From: a virus
Reading direction: 5' to 3' (one strand)
DNA length: 64,000 nt
Virus record (IMG/VR): IMGVR_UViG_3300010375_000001
Coordinates: 1-64,000 of that record
Shown here in pieces: positions 41,521 through 48,175 of the stretch. The notes below the pieces were generated by a model. It searched no databases, was not told the origin of the DNA, and was given only the letters and a program-made list of their open reading frames with translations. Within the stretch, counting starts at the first letter, position 1. Each line of letters begins with the position of its first letter. The position numbers and the translations under genes were made by a program.

Positions 41521-41786
41521 CGATTAGAGAAGTGCTCGACCGGTATTGGGAGGGGGAGATCAACCTGGAAGCAGCGTTCACGCTGCTGGCTGAAGAGGGG
41601 TTTTGCCCTGCATTAATCAATGATGATTATGGACTCTGGGCGGTAGAATTAGGATCGGGGTATCAACAAGTGCCGAACATCCCTGGTGAGCCATCCACTA
41701 TTACTACAACGTTCTTTATCGAGAAGGAGTACTGGCAGAAGACGATTACCGACGCTTTTGTTTACGCATTAAGACAGGCATTATGA
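41517..41786 (+). CDS. Hypothetical protein (89 aa)
   Basis: MTIREVLDRYWEGEINLEAA opening; acidic with an aromatic middle (YGLWAVELGSGYQ) and a helical C-terminus. Coupled on both sides by ATGA overlaps. No family recognised. Confidence 0.6.
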   Translation: MTIREVLDRYWEGEINLEAAFTLLAEEGFCPALINDDYGLWAVELGSGYQQVPNIPGEPSTITTTFFIEKEYWQKTITDAFVYALRQAL

Positions 41787-42088
41787 ATAAGGTAAAATTT
41801 ACGCTGTCCGCCACGTTATTGACGACGCCTGATTTTAAACAAGGCACCATCGAAATCGATATCAAATCTGACAGCGCAGAAGTCGAGGAGAAGATAGGTA
41901 ATGATGCGGAATTTGCCATCATGGCAGCTATCAATGTCTTAGCGGCAGCGATGGCCTCCGTGATCCAACAGGGAGCATCTAATGGCATGGACGCTAAGGA
42001 TGCGTTGAAACTAAAATCCTTTAAAACGATTTCCGTGTTCGTTGACATGCACACCAAAACCGCTTGGATGAAAAGATCAAAATCATGA
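41783..42088 (+). CDS. Hypothetical protein (101 aa)
   Basis: A beta strand-rich N-terminus (KVKFTLSATLLTT) and a long Ala-rich helix (AIMAAINVLAAAMASVIQQG). Coupled by overlaps to its neighbours. No family recognised. Confidence 0.6.
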   Translation: MNKVKFTLSATLLTTPDFKQGTIEIDIKSDSAEVEEKIGNDAEFAIMAAINVLAAAMASVIQQGASNGMDAKDALKLKSFKTISVFVDMHTKTAWMKRSKS

Positions 42089-42453
42089 TACGACTACCAC
42101 TCATCTGGTTGCTCCTGGCTGTCTGCGCTCCGCCAGCATCGAAGTACCACGCATTCCAGGTCTTTGAAGGCAAAGGCTTCGTTAACCTGACGGACGTTAC
42201 CTATCGCGAATGCAGCGTGGAAGTAACCTTCGCGAGCGATAAATTTACGCTGGGTAGCCAGGCGTATCACATAGACTATACCGAGAAGTTCGGCGATTCC
42301 AACTTGTCATACTTCGGCCATCGGATGGTAAAGGGCGAACGCGTACAGTGTTCGTTCATCCCATTGCCACCGGAGCAGAATAAGCCATGGACGCTGCTCT
42401 TTACATGGCAAGATAGCCTTAAAGCCTTTCACGCAAATGTTATAACACCATGA
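42085..42453 (+). CDS. Putative secreted or lipoprotein (122 aa)
   Basis: Starts at the coupled ATG 42085 with MIRLPLIWLLLAVCAPPAS, a signal peptide with a lipobox-like LAVC. The mature part is beta-rich with CSVEVTFASDKFTLGS. A phage-encoded envelope protein; superinfection exclusion or surface modification is possible but not shown. Confidence 0.6.
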   Translation: MIRLPLIWLLLAVCAPPASKYHAFQVFEGKGFVNLTDVTYRECSVEVTFASDKFTLGSQAYHIDYTEKFGDSNLSYFGHRMVKGERVQCSFIPLPPEQNKPWTLLFTWQDSLKAFHANVITP

Positions 42454-42836
42454 AGCTTACATCCAATAAAGCATGTAAGGAGGCACTGGCCTGGGTAGAA
42501 GAAAACTTTCAGAGCCAGCCAGGGGAACCCGGTTATGAACAGCTGGATATGTTCGCGAATGCTATAGTAGAATGGGAGAATAAACATTATCCGATAGAAT
42601 GGCCCAAGGTGAAGATATCATCGATCATCAGTCGGAACAGAGACGCGAAGCTACGGCATGAACTGGGGTTGCGCCCGGAGCGGCAATGGCAGCGTATGAA
42701 AAGGCGTCGTAGCAAGAGTTGGTTGGTGCGAACGATGACGGTTGCGTGGCATTTCAAGCTGTATGGTTTCTGGGAAAGGAAGACAAAGTTTATATTTTCG
42801 CAAGATCCTAATGAGTATATTAACAACAACATATGA
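42450..42836 (+). CDS. Protein with HigA-like N-terminal region and basic C-terminus
   Basis: 128 residues. Residues 8-52 (ALAWVEENFQSQPGEPGYEQ then FANAIVEWENKHYPIEW) foll the typical N-terminus of HigA-type antitoxins (E-x-x-F-x-x-x-P-G-x-P-x..L-x..Y-E-x-x-H-x-P-I). The XRE domain expected next is replaced by a basic segment (RNRDAKLRHEL, MKRRRSKSW). No toxin gene adjoins it. Possibly a decoy antitoxin or relic. Confidence 0.45.
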   Translation: MKLTSNKACKEALAWVEENFQSQPGEPGYEQLDMFANAIVEWENKHYPIEWPKVKISSIISRNRDAKLRHELGLRPERQWQRMKRRRSKSWLVRTMTVAWHFKLYGFWERKTKFIFSQDPNEYINNNI

Positions 42837-43027
42837 GGACATCAGCCATCATCAGAAGGAATAGAGCTGACCACGCCGGCATCGACTTAAAGGGCGATGC
42901 CAGATTTATGCGATATAGAAAGAAAATCTTCAGTAAACATAAAGAGTGGATTTTATGGCGAAGACGATATGCGTTCAAGCGAGCATGGTATAAATCTCTA
43001 TACGAGCGCCGCCGTCTACCCATGTGA
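42833..43027 (+). CDS. Small very basic protein (64 aa)
   Basis: MRTSAIIRRNRADHAGIDLK at the start; Arg/Lys/Tyr-rich throughout (RYRKKIFSKHKEW). Its ATG overlaps the previous stop. Likely nucleic-acid-binding by composition alone. Confidence 0.45.
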   Translation: MRTSAIIRRNRADHAGIDLKGDARFMRYRKKIFSKHKEWILWRRRYAFKRAWYKSLYERRRLPM

Positions 43028-43328
43028 TAATATCTTGGAAAGCCGGGGCCAACGCGCTGGGGGAAAACGCGTTAGTTTTGACCGGGTGGGGTCGGATTTT
43101 TCGATTTGGGGGGAATTCCTTACCTTTGATTGAGGCGCGGGATCGGTGTGATTTTGGGTTATAATTATTGTTATGTTAAATAGACCTTGACCGAGGCCGT
43201 TAGCCCCCTCCCCTACCCCACCGAATTCGCTAAAAATCCCAAGAAATTCAGGCTTACACAAAATAGTTGTTATTCTCCTGTTTTGTACTGTTTGTTGTAC
43301 AATTCATATTACAAATCTTTGTAACACA
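43028..43328. other. Intergenic region with hairpin and operator
   Basis: 301 bases without a supported gene. It has a 6-bp AACGCG/CGCGTT hairpin near 43050-43073, G-rich then C-rich stretches, and the best TTGTAC dyad at 43283-43302 just before the next gene. Short frames here are low-complexity. Confidence 0.5.
43283..43302. promoter_or_regulatory. Perfect TTGTAC...GTACAA dyad operator
   Basis: TTGTACTGTTTGTTGTACAA, a 20-bp inverted repeat with 6-bp perfect arms and 8-base spacer, 26 bases before the winged-HTH gene. It is the cleanest example of the operator family and might be bound by the gene's own product. Confidence 0.6.
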
Positions 43329-43697
43329 ATGTCGCCAATCGATTATGCTGCATTCACCGTGCAAGCTATAAGGGACCGCAACGGCGGCTTGATTCGTCTT
43401 AGTTTCACTCAGCTGGACATGGAGGTGTTGCATGCATTGATGCGGTTCGGTCGCGGCATGCGCATAGCGGAGATAGCGCGCGAGACGCGTGGGTTTGTGC
43501 ATCGCAATACTCTCCTTTGGTCATTGGACCGGTTGATAAAAGATAAGCACGTTGTTAAGACAGGGCTTAATCAACGGCGTTATGTATACTACTCCATCAC
43601 TCTCGAGGGTCGCGCTGTCTTGGACGATCTTAACGCGCGGATCATTGCCTTAGCGCATGCGGCGATGGGTGTACCGATACCAGAAGATAACAAGTAA
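43329..43697 (+). CDS. Winged-HTH (MarR/PadR-like) regulator
   Basis: 122 residues: LDMEVLHALMRFGRGMRIAEIA, then a recognition region HRNTLLWSLDRLIKDKHVVK and a wing (TGLNQRRYVYYSITLEGRAVL). The typical layout of a small wHTH repressor. Upstream is the perfect TTGTAC dyad, so autoregulation is plausible. A strong hairpin follows. Confidence 0.72.
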   Translation: MSPIDYAAFTVQAIRDRNGGLIRLSFTQLDMEVLHALMRFGRGMRIAEIARETRGFVHRNTLLWSLDRLIKDKHVVKTGLNQRRYVYYSITLEGRAVLDDLNARIIALAHAAMGVPIPEDNK

Positions 43698-43723
43698 CAC
43701 TAGTGTCATAGGGGTTAATAACA

Positions 43724-43748
43724 GATGCCTACCAAGTTGGTAGGCATC
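43724..43748 (+). terminator. Terminator after the winged-HTH gene
   Basis: A 10-bp perfect stem GATGCCTACC/GGTAGGCATC with a 5-base loop followed by GTTGTTT. Confidence 0.7.
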
Positions 43749-43891
43749 GTTGTTTATACACATGAGAAGAGCGACGAAACAAAAATGTCCAGCGGCATCG
43801 GCTGGACATGCTCTAATCAAAAGACCATAACCAGTAAACCTTATCCTATGAGGGACAAGTTAAGAATTTCCTCCATTCCACCCAATTTTTT

Positions 43892-43921
43892 TTGTACAAT
43901 CTGTTGTACATTGTGTTGTGC
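43892..43921. promoter_or_regulatory. TTGTAC-family operator cluster
   Basis: TTGTAC, TTGTACA and TTGTGTTGTGC half-sites in 30 bases, upstream of the long accessory operon. Confidence 0.45.
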
Positions 43922-44018
43922 TATGCGAATAGGGATAACGTATAGTATACCAAGGTTTTGCATGGGTTTCTCAAGTTTTTTGGCTCTCATGGTTTCTGGG
44001 TAATTATTATATTTTCTT

Positions 44019-44049
44019 GGGTGAACACCCGGTGAACACTTGTTCACCC
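44019..44049. promoter_or_regulatory. GGTGAACAC repeat/dyad
   Basis: GGGTGAACAC, GGTGAACAC and the inverted TGTTCACCC in 31 bases, so two direct and one inverted half-site. Probably a second operator type upstream of the accessory operon. Confidence 0.45.
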
Positions 44050-44300
44050 GGATTATTTAGCATAGCTTTGTCTTCAGAAGCGGGATCAATCCCGCACCTA
44101 CTGGAATTTCAGCTGGTATCTCCTTTGTGTGTACATCCGATAGCTCACCACGTTCATCGCTTGCATGTCTATGCTGTTTATGCGATATAGGGTATAACAC
44201 CCCGCCAACGTGGAAGAGGGTCGGACCTCTTCAGCGTGCTGCAACCAACGGGCCGAACGTGTGGGATAAGGTGTACGGCATAGCACAGATTAACGGGGAT

Positions 44301-44364
44301 CACTCTTTACAAGCTCTACCGACGAACCGCGTAGCTTGCACAAGGGGCGAGCCCTTGAAGAGTG
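44301..44364 (+). promoter_or_regulatory. tRNA-minihelix-like leader element 1
   Basis: P1 CACTCTT/AAGAGTG (7 bp); P2 CAAGCT/AGCTTG with a 17-base loop; P3 CAAGG/CCTTG with 7-base loop GGCGAGC, abutting the P1 3' strand without a linker. Followed by CTAAAATTGACAACT and the ATG at 44380. Confidence 0.65.
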
Positions 44365-44379
44365 CTAAAATTGACAACT

Positions 44380-44790
44380 ATGTTTACTCAACAAGAAAGG
44401 GACCTCATGCAGGCGGCTATAGCCTCACATCTACTTTACTTATACGATACTCGGGCTATGACTTTAGAACAAAAAGAAGCGGAACGTGATAAGGTGAGAG
44501 CGCTATCAGCAAAGATTGACGCAACCGCTAATAAGGGACCATATAAGCCGATTACGTTAGTCCTAGACCACATCGGATGCCTTCATATGTTTGCGGGCGA
44601 TGTTCATCCAACTGGCCGGGATCATCCGAAGGTTAATGGCCGCGAAGCGGTAACGTTTATCCAGCGGCAAGAGGACATTGAGGGTATAATGGAGTATCTA
44701 ACAGATGACGAACAAGAGAATTTAAGCGGTGGTAATCCGGTTCGTACAACGTACGTTCCGGATTACTATATCATTCCCGTTCAATCCTAA
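44380..44790 (+). CDS. Hypothetical accessory protein (136 aa)
   Basis: The start at 44380 (MFTQQERDLMQAAIASHL) is set by the initiation box after leader element 1. Helical N-terminus, then a beta-rich part with LVLDHIGCLHMFAGDVHP and an acidic C-terminus. No family recognised. Confidence 0.65.
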   Translation: MFTQQERDLMQAAIASHLLYLYDTRAMTLEQKEAERDKVRALSAKIDATANKGPYKPITLVLDHIGCLHMFAGDVHPTGRDHPKVNGREAVTFIQRQEDIEGIMEYLTDDEQENLSGGNPVRTTYVPDYYIIPVQS

Positions 44791-44839
44791 CCCCTCATTG
44801 CATAACGGCAATCTGCGTAGTTCGAGACTGCGCAGGGGT
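44790..44839 (+). promoter_or_regulatory. tRNA-minihelix-like leader element 2
   Basis: P1 ACCCCT/AGGGGT (6 bp); P2 ATTGC/GCAAT with a 6-base loop; P3 GCGTAG/CTGCGC (one G-U) with the 7-base loop TTCGAGA, a perfect T-loop sequence. P3 abuts P1. Followed by GCTAAACTTACACAC and the ATG at 44855. Confidence 0.75.
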
Positions 44840-44854
44840 GCTAAACTTACACAC

Positions 44855-45133
44855 ATGAAAAAGATAGACGGAACTTCCCCTAAGCGTAATAGGTTTACCA
44901 ACCTTGAACAGGTCGCGCGGTTGCTTCTCAAAAGACTGATATCTTTCACCTATACACCTGCTTGTATTGTAGTCACTGATTCGGATAAGAGCGAAATGGC
45001 GTTTTACACAGCCACCTATGATTTTGAAACCAAAGAAGTAGTATTAATGATGGGTGCAAGCTATATAGCGGAAAAGCATTACATAGAAATCAAGCATAGT
45101 GATGCGGTATTATACATTGAACGCGCGAAGTAA
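44855..45133 (+). CDS. Hypothetical accessory protein (92 aa)
   Basis: Starts MKKIDGTSPKRNRFTNLEQV at the box after leader element 2. Basic N-terminus followed by a mixed alpha/beta domain (AFYTATYDFETKEVVLMMG). No family recognised. Confidence 0.65.
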   Translation: MKKIDGTSPKRNRFTNLEQVARLLLKRLISFTYTPACIVVTDSDKSEMAFYTATYDFETKEVVLMMGASYIAEKHYIEIKHSDAVLYIERAK

Positions 45134-45163
45134 GTCATTTCAGGGCTTCGATACTTAACACAG

Positions 45164-45185
45164 GGACCGCATGTCTATGCGGTCC
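45164..45185 (+). terminator. Hairpin/terminator
   Basis: A 9-bp perfect stem GGACCGCAT/ATGCGGTCC with loop GTCT followed by TTTAC. The weak U-run suggests partial termination. Confidence 0.5.
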
Positions 45186-45213
45186 TTTACTATTATAAAC
45201 AACATTTAAATAT

Positions 45214-45336
45214 ATGGACGCACTAAATGAGTTTATCCTAATCATCGCATCGGTTGCCGGGTTGGGCACGCTGATCTTTATGTATGGCTTCTTTAAGGAC
45301 TGCGAAGAGTCTGACAACACTTCCCCGCGTGGTTAA
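45214..45336 (+). CDS. 40-aa single-span membrane peptide
   Basis: MDALNEFILIIASVAGLGTL followed by IFMYGFFKD and a short acidic tail. One membrane segment. The ATG follows an A-rich TTTAAATAT. One of several tiny membrane proteins in this operon; no family recognised. Confidence 0.5.
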   Translation: MDALNEFILIIASVAGLGTLIFMYGFFKDCEESDNTSPRG

Positions 45337-45370
45337 AGGCCACCGTTAGCGGTCAGCGCGCTAACGGGGA
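45322..45370 (+). promoter_or_regulatory. tRNA-minihelix-like leader element 3
   Basis: P1 TCCCCG/CGGGGA (6 bp); P2 GTGG/CCAC with loop TTAAAGG; P3 TTAGCG/CGCTAA with a 7-base loop GTCAGCG, abutting P1. An extra hairpin TGCC/GGCA follows, then GAATTCGAACTAAAAACAG and the ATG at 45413. The element begins inside the end of the upstream gene. Confidence 0.6.
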
Positions 45371-45412
45371 GCACTGCCTTACGGCAAGAATTCGAACTAA
45401 AAACAGATCATT

Positions 45413-45628
45413 ATGAAACACTTCTTTCAAGTGGACAATGACCACGTAGATCGTGTTCGGGAGATTGCGATGAAAAGCGCGCTACACATTGGAATCAGTA
45501 AGGAATGGGATACAAAGACGGATATGTATGTTACTAGTCTTCCCAATGAAGCCGATACGCTGATTAAGAGGCTTAAACGAAATGGCATTAGCGCGCGCAT
45601 TTATAAGCGCATCGACTACGCGAACTAA
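45413..45628 (+). CDS. Small hypothetical protein (71 aa)
   Basis: MKHFFQVDNDHVDRVREIAM start; small alpha/beta fold with a basic C-terminus (LIKRLKRNGISARIYKR), looking like a ferredoxin-like or ACT-size domain. No family recognised. Confidence 0.6.
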   Translation: MKHFFQVDNDHVDRVREIAMKSALHIGISKEWDTKTDMYVTSLPNEADTLIKRLKRNGISARIYKRIDYAN

Positions 45629-45638
45629 AAACAACTAT

Positions 45639-45860
45639 ATGACAAAAGTTAAAACGAACGAGCAGCGCTTTCGCGCGCTGCTCAACGATTTGGGACCGTT
45701 TGGCGCGGCTATACTACGGGAGCGCATGATGAACATGGTACAGTATAATCGCGATGCCATTGAGAAAGACCCGGAGTCTTTCAACAATCCGCTCTTCAAC
45801 CACACACACTATTCGGCATTGTGTGACAAGATTGAAAAGCACCTGGGTTTCGAAGAGTAA
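45639..45860 (+). CDS. Small hypothetical protein (73 aa)
   Basis: The start at 45639 (MTKVKTNEQRFRALLNDLG) follows CGAACTAAAAACAACTAT. Mostly helical. The upstream gene's 3' end contains a CGC/GCG hairpin with an ATCG-starting loop that may substitute for a full leader element. Confidence 0.6.
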   Translation: MTKVKTNEQRFRALLNDLGPFGAAILRERMMNMVQYNRDAIEKDPESFNNPLFNHTHYSALCDKIEKHLGFEE

Positions 45861-45868
45861 CCCGGCCA

Positions 45869-45909
45869 TCCCTTGGGTCAGGCCTATGCTGTTCGAATCA
45901 GCGAAGGGA
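45869..45909 (+). promoter_or_regulatory. tRNA-minihelix-like leader element 4
   Basis: P1 TCCCTT/AAGGGA (6 bp); P2 GGT/GCC with a 3-base loop; P3 TGCTG/CAGCG (one U-G) with loop TTCGAAT, the canonical tRNA T-loop. Followed by GCGAACTAAAAACAAGATGT and the ATG at 45930. Confidence 0.75.
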
Positions 45910-45929
45910 GCGAACTAAAAACAAGATGT

Positions 45930-46022
45930 ATGTCCGATTTATTCATGTGGTTGCTGTTAGTCGGCTTCTATGCCGTGCTGATGCAGTTTCCCGGTTATAA
46001 ACCTAAAAGACGTAAGGTATGA
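45930..46022 (+). CDS. 30-aa membrane peptide
   Basis: MSDLFMWLLLVGFYAVLMQF then a basic tail. One membrane span; start set by the box after leader element 4. Its stop overlaps the next ATG (ATGA). Confidence 0.5.
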   Translation: MSDLFMWLLLVGFYAVLMQFPGYKPKRRKV

Positions 46023-46105
46023 GCTTGTATGTAGTGGAACTGGTAAACGGTGATATCGTTACCGTTTACGCGGATAGTGAGCAGGATGCAGCAGAGCAAG
46101 TGTAG
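46019..46105 (+). CDS. 28-aa peptide coupled to the membrane peptide
   Basis: MSLYVVELVNGDIVTVYADS and a short acidic end. The coupling by ATGA and the beta-hairpin-like composition support it as a real microprotein. Confidence 0.4.
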   Translation: MSLYVVELVNGDIVTVYADSEQDAAEQV

Positions 46106-46177
46106 GACACGGACCGCGTAGGCGGCGCAATGGACCGGTTAATGCCGGTCCTTTCTTTGTAACTAATATCTATTTAT

Positions 46178-46450
46178 ATGGAGAAGATTCTACTGATCGA
46201 TGCGAACAGGGGTATTTATATCCCGCAGGAGTTTGCCAAGGCTTACGGGGAGCAATTCACCGGAACTTCATTAGAAGAGGATATAGCGATACTTCTGGAA
46301 GGTCCCGACCATGCTGAATACAATGAGGCAATGGACGAAATTCTCCTGAAGGGAGGGCTAATATTAGATGGGAAAAAGTACAGGATTGACCAGGACGGTG
46401 ACTTATGGGCGGTCCCTGAAGGGTATGAAGAACCGGAAGAGGCCTCGTAA
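46178..46450 (+). CDS. Acidic hypothetical protein (90 aa)
   Basis: MEKILLIDANRGIYIPQEFA start, strongly acidic throughout (TSLEEDIAILLEGPDHAEYN). The gap upstream holds two hairpins, CCGC-GTAG-GCGG and GGACCGG/CCGGTCC, that look like P2 and P3 of the leader family without a clear P1. No family recognised; DNA mimicry is conceivable from charge only. Confidence 0.6.
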   Translation: MEKILLIDANRGIYIPQEFAKAYGEQFTGTSLEEDIAILLEGPDHAEYNEAMDEILLKGGLILDGKKYRIDQDGDLWAVPEGYEEPEEAS

Positions 46451-46516
46451 CCACCATCCCCGATCCCGTTTTGGACATTCAACGCATTTTAGAATATTAA
46501 CGGAAAATCAATCAAC

Positions 46517-46705
46517 ATGAAAGTAATAACTATTACGGGGAACGTTCCCGGCAAGGTGATTTTTAACTTAGAAGGTTTAACACAATTGCAAATAGCGTCC
46601 CTCTATAATGCATTAGAGGATGCTATTGCAAAAGAGCTATTCCATAATCCGACAAGGGGCGAATTGCTGAAACAGTTGCATGAAGCTATCGCCCCTTACT
46701 TATAG
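46517..46705 (+). CDS. Small hypothetical protein (62 aa)
   Basis: MKVITITGNVPGKVIFNLEG, then a helical half (ALEDAIAKELFHNP). Its stop codon overlaps the first base of the hammerhead ribozyme. No family recognised. Confidence 0.6.
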   Translation: MKVITITGNVPGKVIFNLEGLTQLQIASLYNALEDAIAKELFHNPTRGELLKQLHEAIAPYL

Positions 46706-46754
46706 GTTAACTGACGAGTCTTGAATAGACGAAAGGGGGCAACCCCTCTTAACC
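46705..46754 (+). ncRNA. Hammerhead ribozyme, type I
   Basis: All conserved parts are present in order. Stem I is GGTTAA/TTAACC (46705-46710 with 46749-46754). Core CTGACGA is at 46711-46717. Stem II is GTCT/AGAC with loop TGAAT and the conserved G10.1-C11.1 pair (46718-46730). GAAA is at 46731-46734. Stem III is GGGG/CCCC closed by a GCAA tetraloop, with A15.1-U16.1 and cleavage-site base C17 at 46748. Cleavage is predicted between 46748 and 46749. It occupies the position that tRNA-like leader elements take before other genes in this operon. Confidence 0.88.
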
Positions 46755-46792
46755 AAAAGACAGCCGCAGTCTATAACAGGCGGGCCAATGTT

Positions 46793-47452
46793 ATGAACAA
46801 GAAAAATTACCGGACCGTACGGACCAAGGTGTATCAATTTGATGCGCTGAGCGATAAGGCGAAGAAAAAAGCCATAGAGCAATGCCGCTACTTCAATGTT
46901 GATGGCGAGTGGTGGGAGTTTATCTACGATGATTTCAAGCGGATTTGCGAAACCGTTGGCGTCGACGTTGATTTAAAGAAAACCCACTTCCGTTTCTCAA
47001 GTCAGGGGGACGGGGCTGCGTTTACAGCGGATGTTGATTTGTTCAAGCTGATCGACGGCATTAACGGGGAGGCATGGCGGCAAGAGGCGCCCAACTTGGA
47101 CAAGGAAAATAACTTTACTCCTCCTCATTGCAGCGTAGATCGGCGGGTATTGGATTTGATCAAACGGGACTGGATTAGTTTCACGGTGAACCTTGAAGCG
47201 AAGGACCGGCCTTATCATACAAAGGCAGATATCGAGTACGATTACACTCAGGATTCGTGCGGGTCCTATGAGAACATTGAGAACCAGCTGGACTTATTAT
47301 ACCTATGGGTCAAAGACGTTGTCATCGAATTGAACCATTTGCTATATCGCATCCTAAAACGTGAATACGAATGGCGGACGAGCGATGAAGCGGTCATTGA
47401 AACGATCAAGGCCAACGAATATGAGTTTCTGGCTGATGGCAAACGCTTTTAA
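46793..47452 (+). CDS. Conserved phage protein (219 aa) with ribozyme-bearing leader
   Basis: Start chosen at 46793 (MNKKNYRTVRTKVYQFDALS) because the longer frame would begin inside the ribozyme. VYQFDALSDKAKKKAIEQ and FNVDGEWWEFIYDDFK resemble a family of phage and mobile-element proteins of unknown function that I recognise only by this opening. Acidic and aromatic; soluble. Confidence 0.65.
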   Translation: MNKKNYRTVRTKVYQFDALSDKAKKKAIEQCRYFNVDGEWWEFIYDDFKRICETVGVDVDLKKTHFRFSSQGDGAAFTADVDLFKLIDGINGEAWRQEAPNLDKENNFTPPHCSVDRRVLDLIKRDWISFTVNLEAKDRPYHTKADIEYDYTQDSCGSYENIENQLDLLYLWVKDVVIELNHLLYRILKREYEWRTSDEAVIETIKANEYEFLADGKRF

Positions 47453-47494
47453 CCCTACATGGTGCAACGCCCCGGATCGTCGCCGGGGTAGGTT
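47451..47494 (+). promoter_or_regulatory. tRNA-minihelix-like leader element 5
   Basis: P1 AACC(C)TAC/GTAGGTT (7 bp with one bulge); P3 CCCGG/CCGGG with 7-base loop ATCGTCG, abutting P1. P2 is weak. Followed by CGAACTAAAAACAAGTGT and the ATG at 47513. Confidence 0.65.
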
Positions 47495-47512
47495 CGAACT
47501 AAAAACAAGTGT

Positions 47513-47842
47513 ATGGAAACTCTACCGATGATCCCGAAGGATCAACTTATTTGCAAGAGTCATGCGGCATCGATGCTCATGATCTTTACGGAACGGCATT
47601 TCAAGGACCTCGTTTTGCACATTTATGAACGGGCTAAGAAGAACCAGGAACGATGGCTTTATTACAACCTTGTGAATATCCTTCTTTACAGGGTGACGAA
47701 CGAATGGGTCGATCAAATGGAGGCCGTTGAAATGGATGCTACCCTTATCCGCGAAATGTCCGTCAGCGATCAGGAGGAGTACGTAAGAGTGTATGAAAAC
47801 AGGTATTCGCATTGGTTGCGATATGGTGTCTTAATGCCATAA
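47513..47842 (+). CDS. Hypothetical accessory protein (109 aa)
   Basis: METLPMIPKDQLICKSHAAS start; helical, soluble, with an aromatic C-terminus. Its stop overlaps the P1 strand of the next leader element. No family recognised. Confidence 0.6.
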   Translation: METLPMIPKDQLICKSHAASMLMIFTERHFKDLVLHIYERAKKNQERWLYYNLVNILLYRVTNEWVDQMEAVEMDATLIREMSVSDQEEYVRVYENRYSHWLRYGVLMP

Positions 47843-47884
47843 CCACGCTTGGAGCTTGCAAGGGATCGTTTCCCTTGCGTGGTT
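47841..47884 (+). promoter_or_regulatory. tRNA-minihelix-like leader element 6
   Basis: P1 AACCACG/CGTGGTT (7 bp); P2 GCT-TGG-AGC; P3 CAAGGG/CCCTTG with 7-base loop ATCGTTT, abutting P1. Followed by CGAACTAAAAACAAGTGT and the ATG at 47903. Confidence 0.75.
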
Positions 47885-47902
47885 CGAACTAAAAACAAGT
47901 GT

Positions 47903-48025
47903 ATGAAAAAGCAAAATGCTACAGGTGTAAGCCTGTTTATCTTCACGGCGGTTGTTATGATCGGGTTTGCCCTGACTATTTATTCCATCAACGCTGCGTT
48001 GTGGGTGTATTCCCCGGGCCGGTAG
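47903..48025 (+). CDS. 40-aa single-span membrane protein
   Basis: MKKQNATGVSLFIFTAVVMI with the hydrophobic segment continuing to about residue 34. The start is fixed by leader element 6 and the initiation box. The larger frame at 47899 is a shadow. Confidence 0.55.
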   Translation: MKKQNATGVSLFIFTAVVMIGFALTIYSINAALWVYSPGR

Positions 48026-48081
48026 AGCGACTTCTACGATCGTTTAGTTTTATCCATGCGACCTCAATCGGTCGCTTTAAA

Positions 48082-48155
48082 GGACCGGGTTTCTACCCGG
48101 TCCACATTTTCCCTACGGATCATAACGATGCCGTGCTATTCGATTAGGATAGGGA
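48082..48155 (+). promoter_or_regulatory. Hairpin plus weak leader element 7
   Basis: A perfect 8-bp hairpin GGACCGGG/CCCGGTCC (48082-48103), then P1 TCCCTA/TAGGGA (6 bp; 48110-48155) enclosing CGG/CCG and a P3 with loop TTCGAT and one mismatch. Followed by CCGAACTAAAAACACATAAT and the ATG at 48176. Confidence 0.5.
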
Positions 48156-48175
48156 CCGAACTAAAAACACATAAT

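Larger units (their letters stand above)
43698..44379. other. 682-base non-coding control region
   Basis: Contains, in order: a terminator hairpin (43724-43748); a second 9-bp hairpin with 7-base loop (43785-43809); a TTGTAC-family cluster (43892-43921); a GGTGAACAC repeat dyad (44019-44049); a GCGGG/CCCGC hairpin (about 44079-44094); a GAAGAGG/CCTCTTC hairpin (about 44213-44232); and the first tRNA-like leader (44301-44364). Reading frames across it do not look like protein. It probably holds the promoter of the 44-58 kb operon. Confidence 0.55.

Noticed and set aside
41783-42836. Toxin-antitoxin locus
   Set aside because: Only a HigA-like N-terminal pattern is visible; no adjacent gene resembles a HigB or other toxin.
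44050-44130. Possible minus-strand hammerhead (CTGAAGA near 44070)
   Set aside because: No stem II hairpin followed by GAAA and no consistent stem I; only the 7-base core matches by chance.
44127-44489. 120-codon plus-strand frame upstream of 44380
   Set aside because: Runs through structured RNA elements and overlaps the better supported gene; composition not protein-like.
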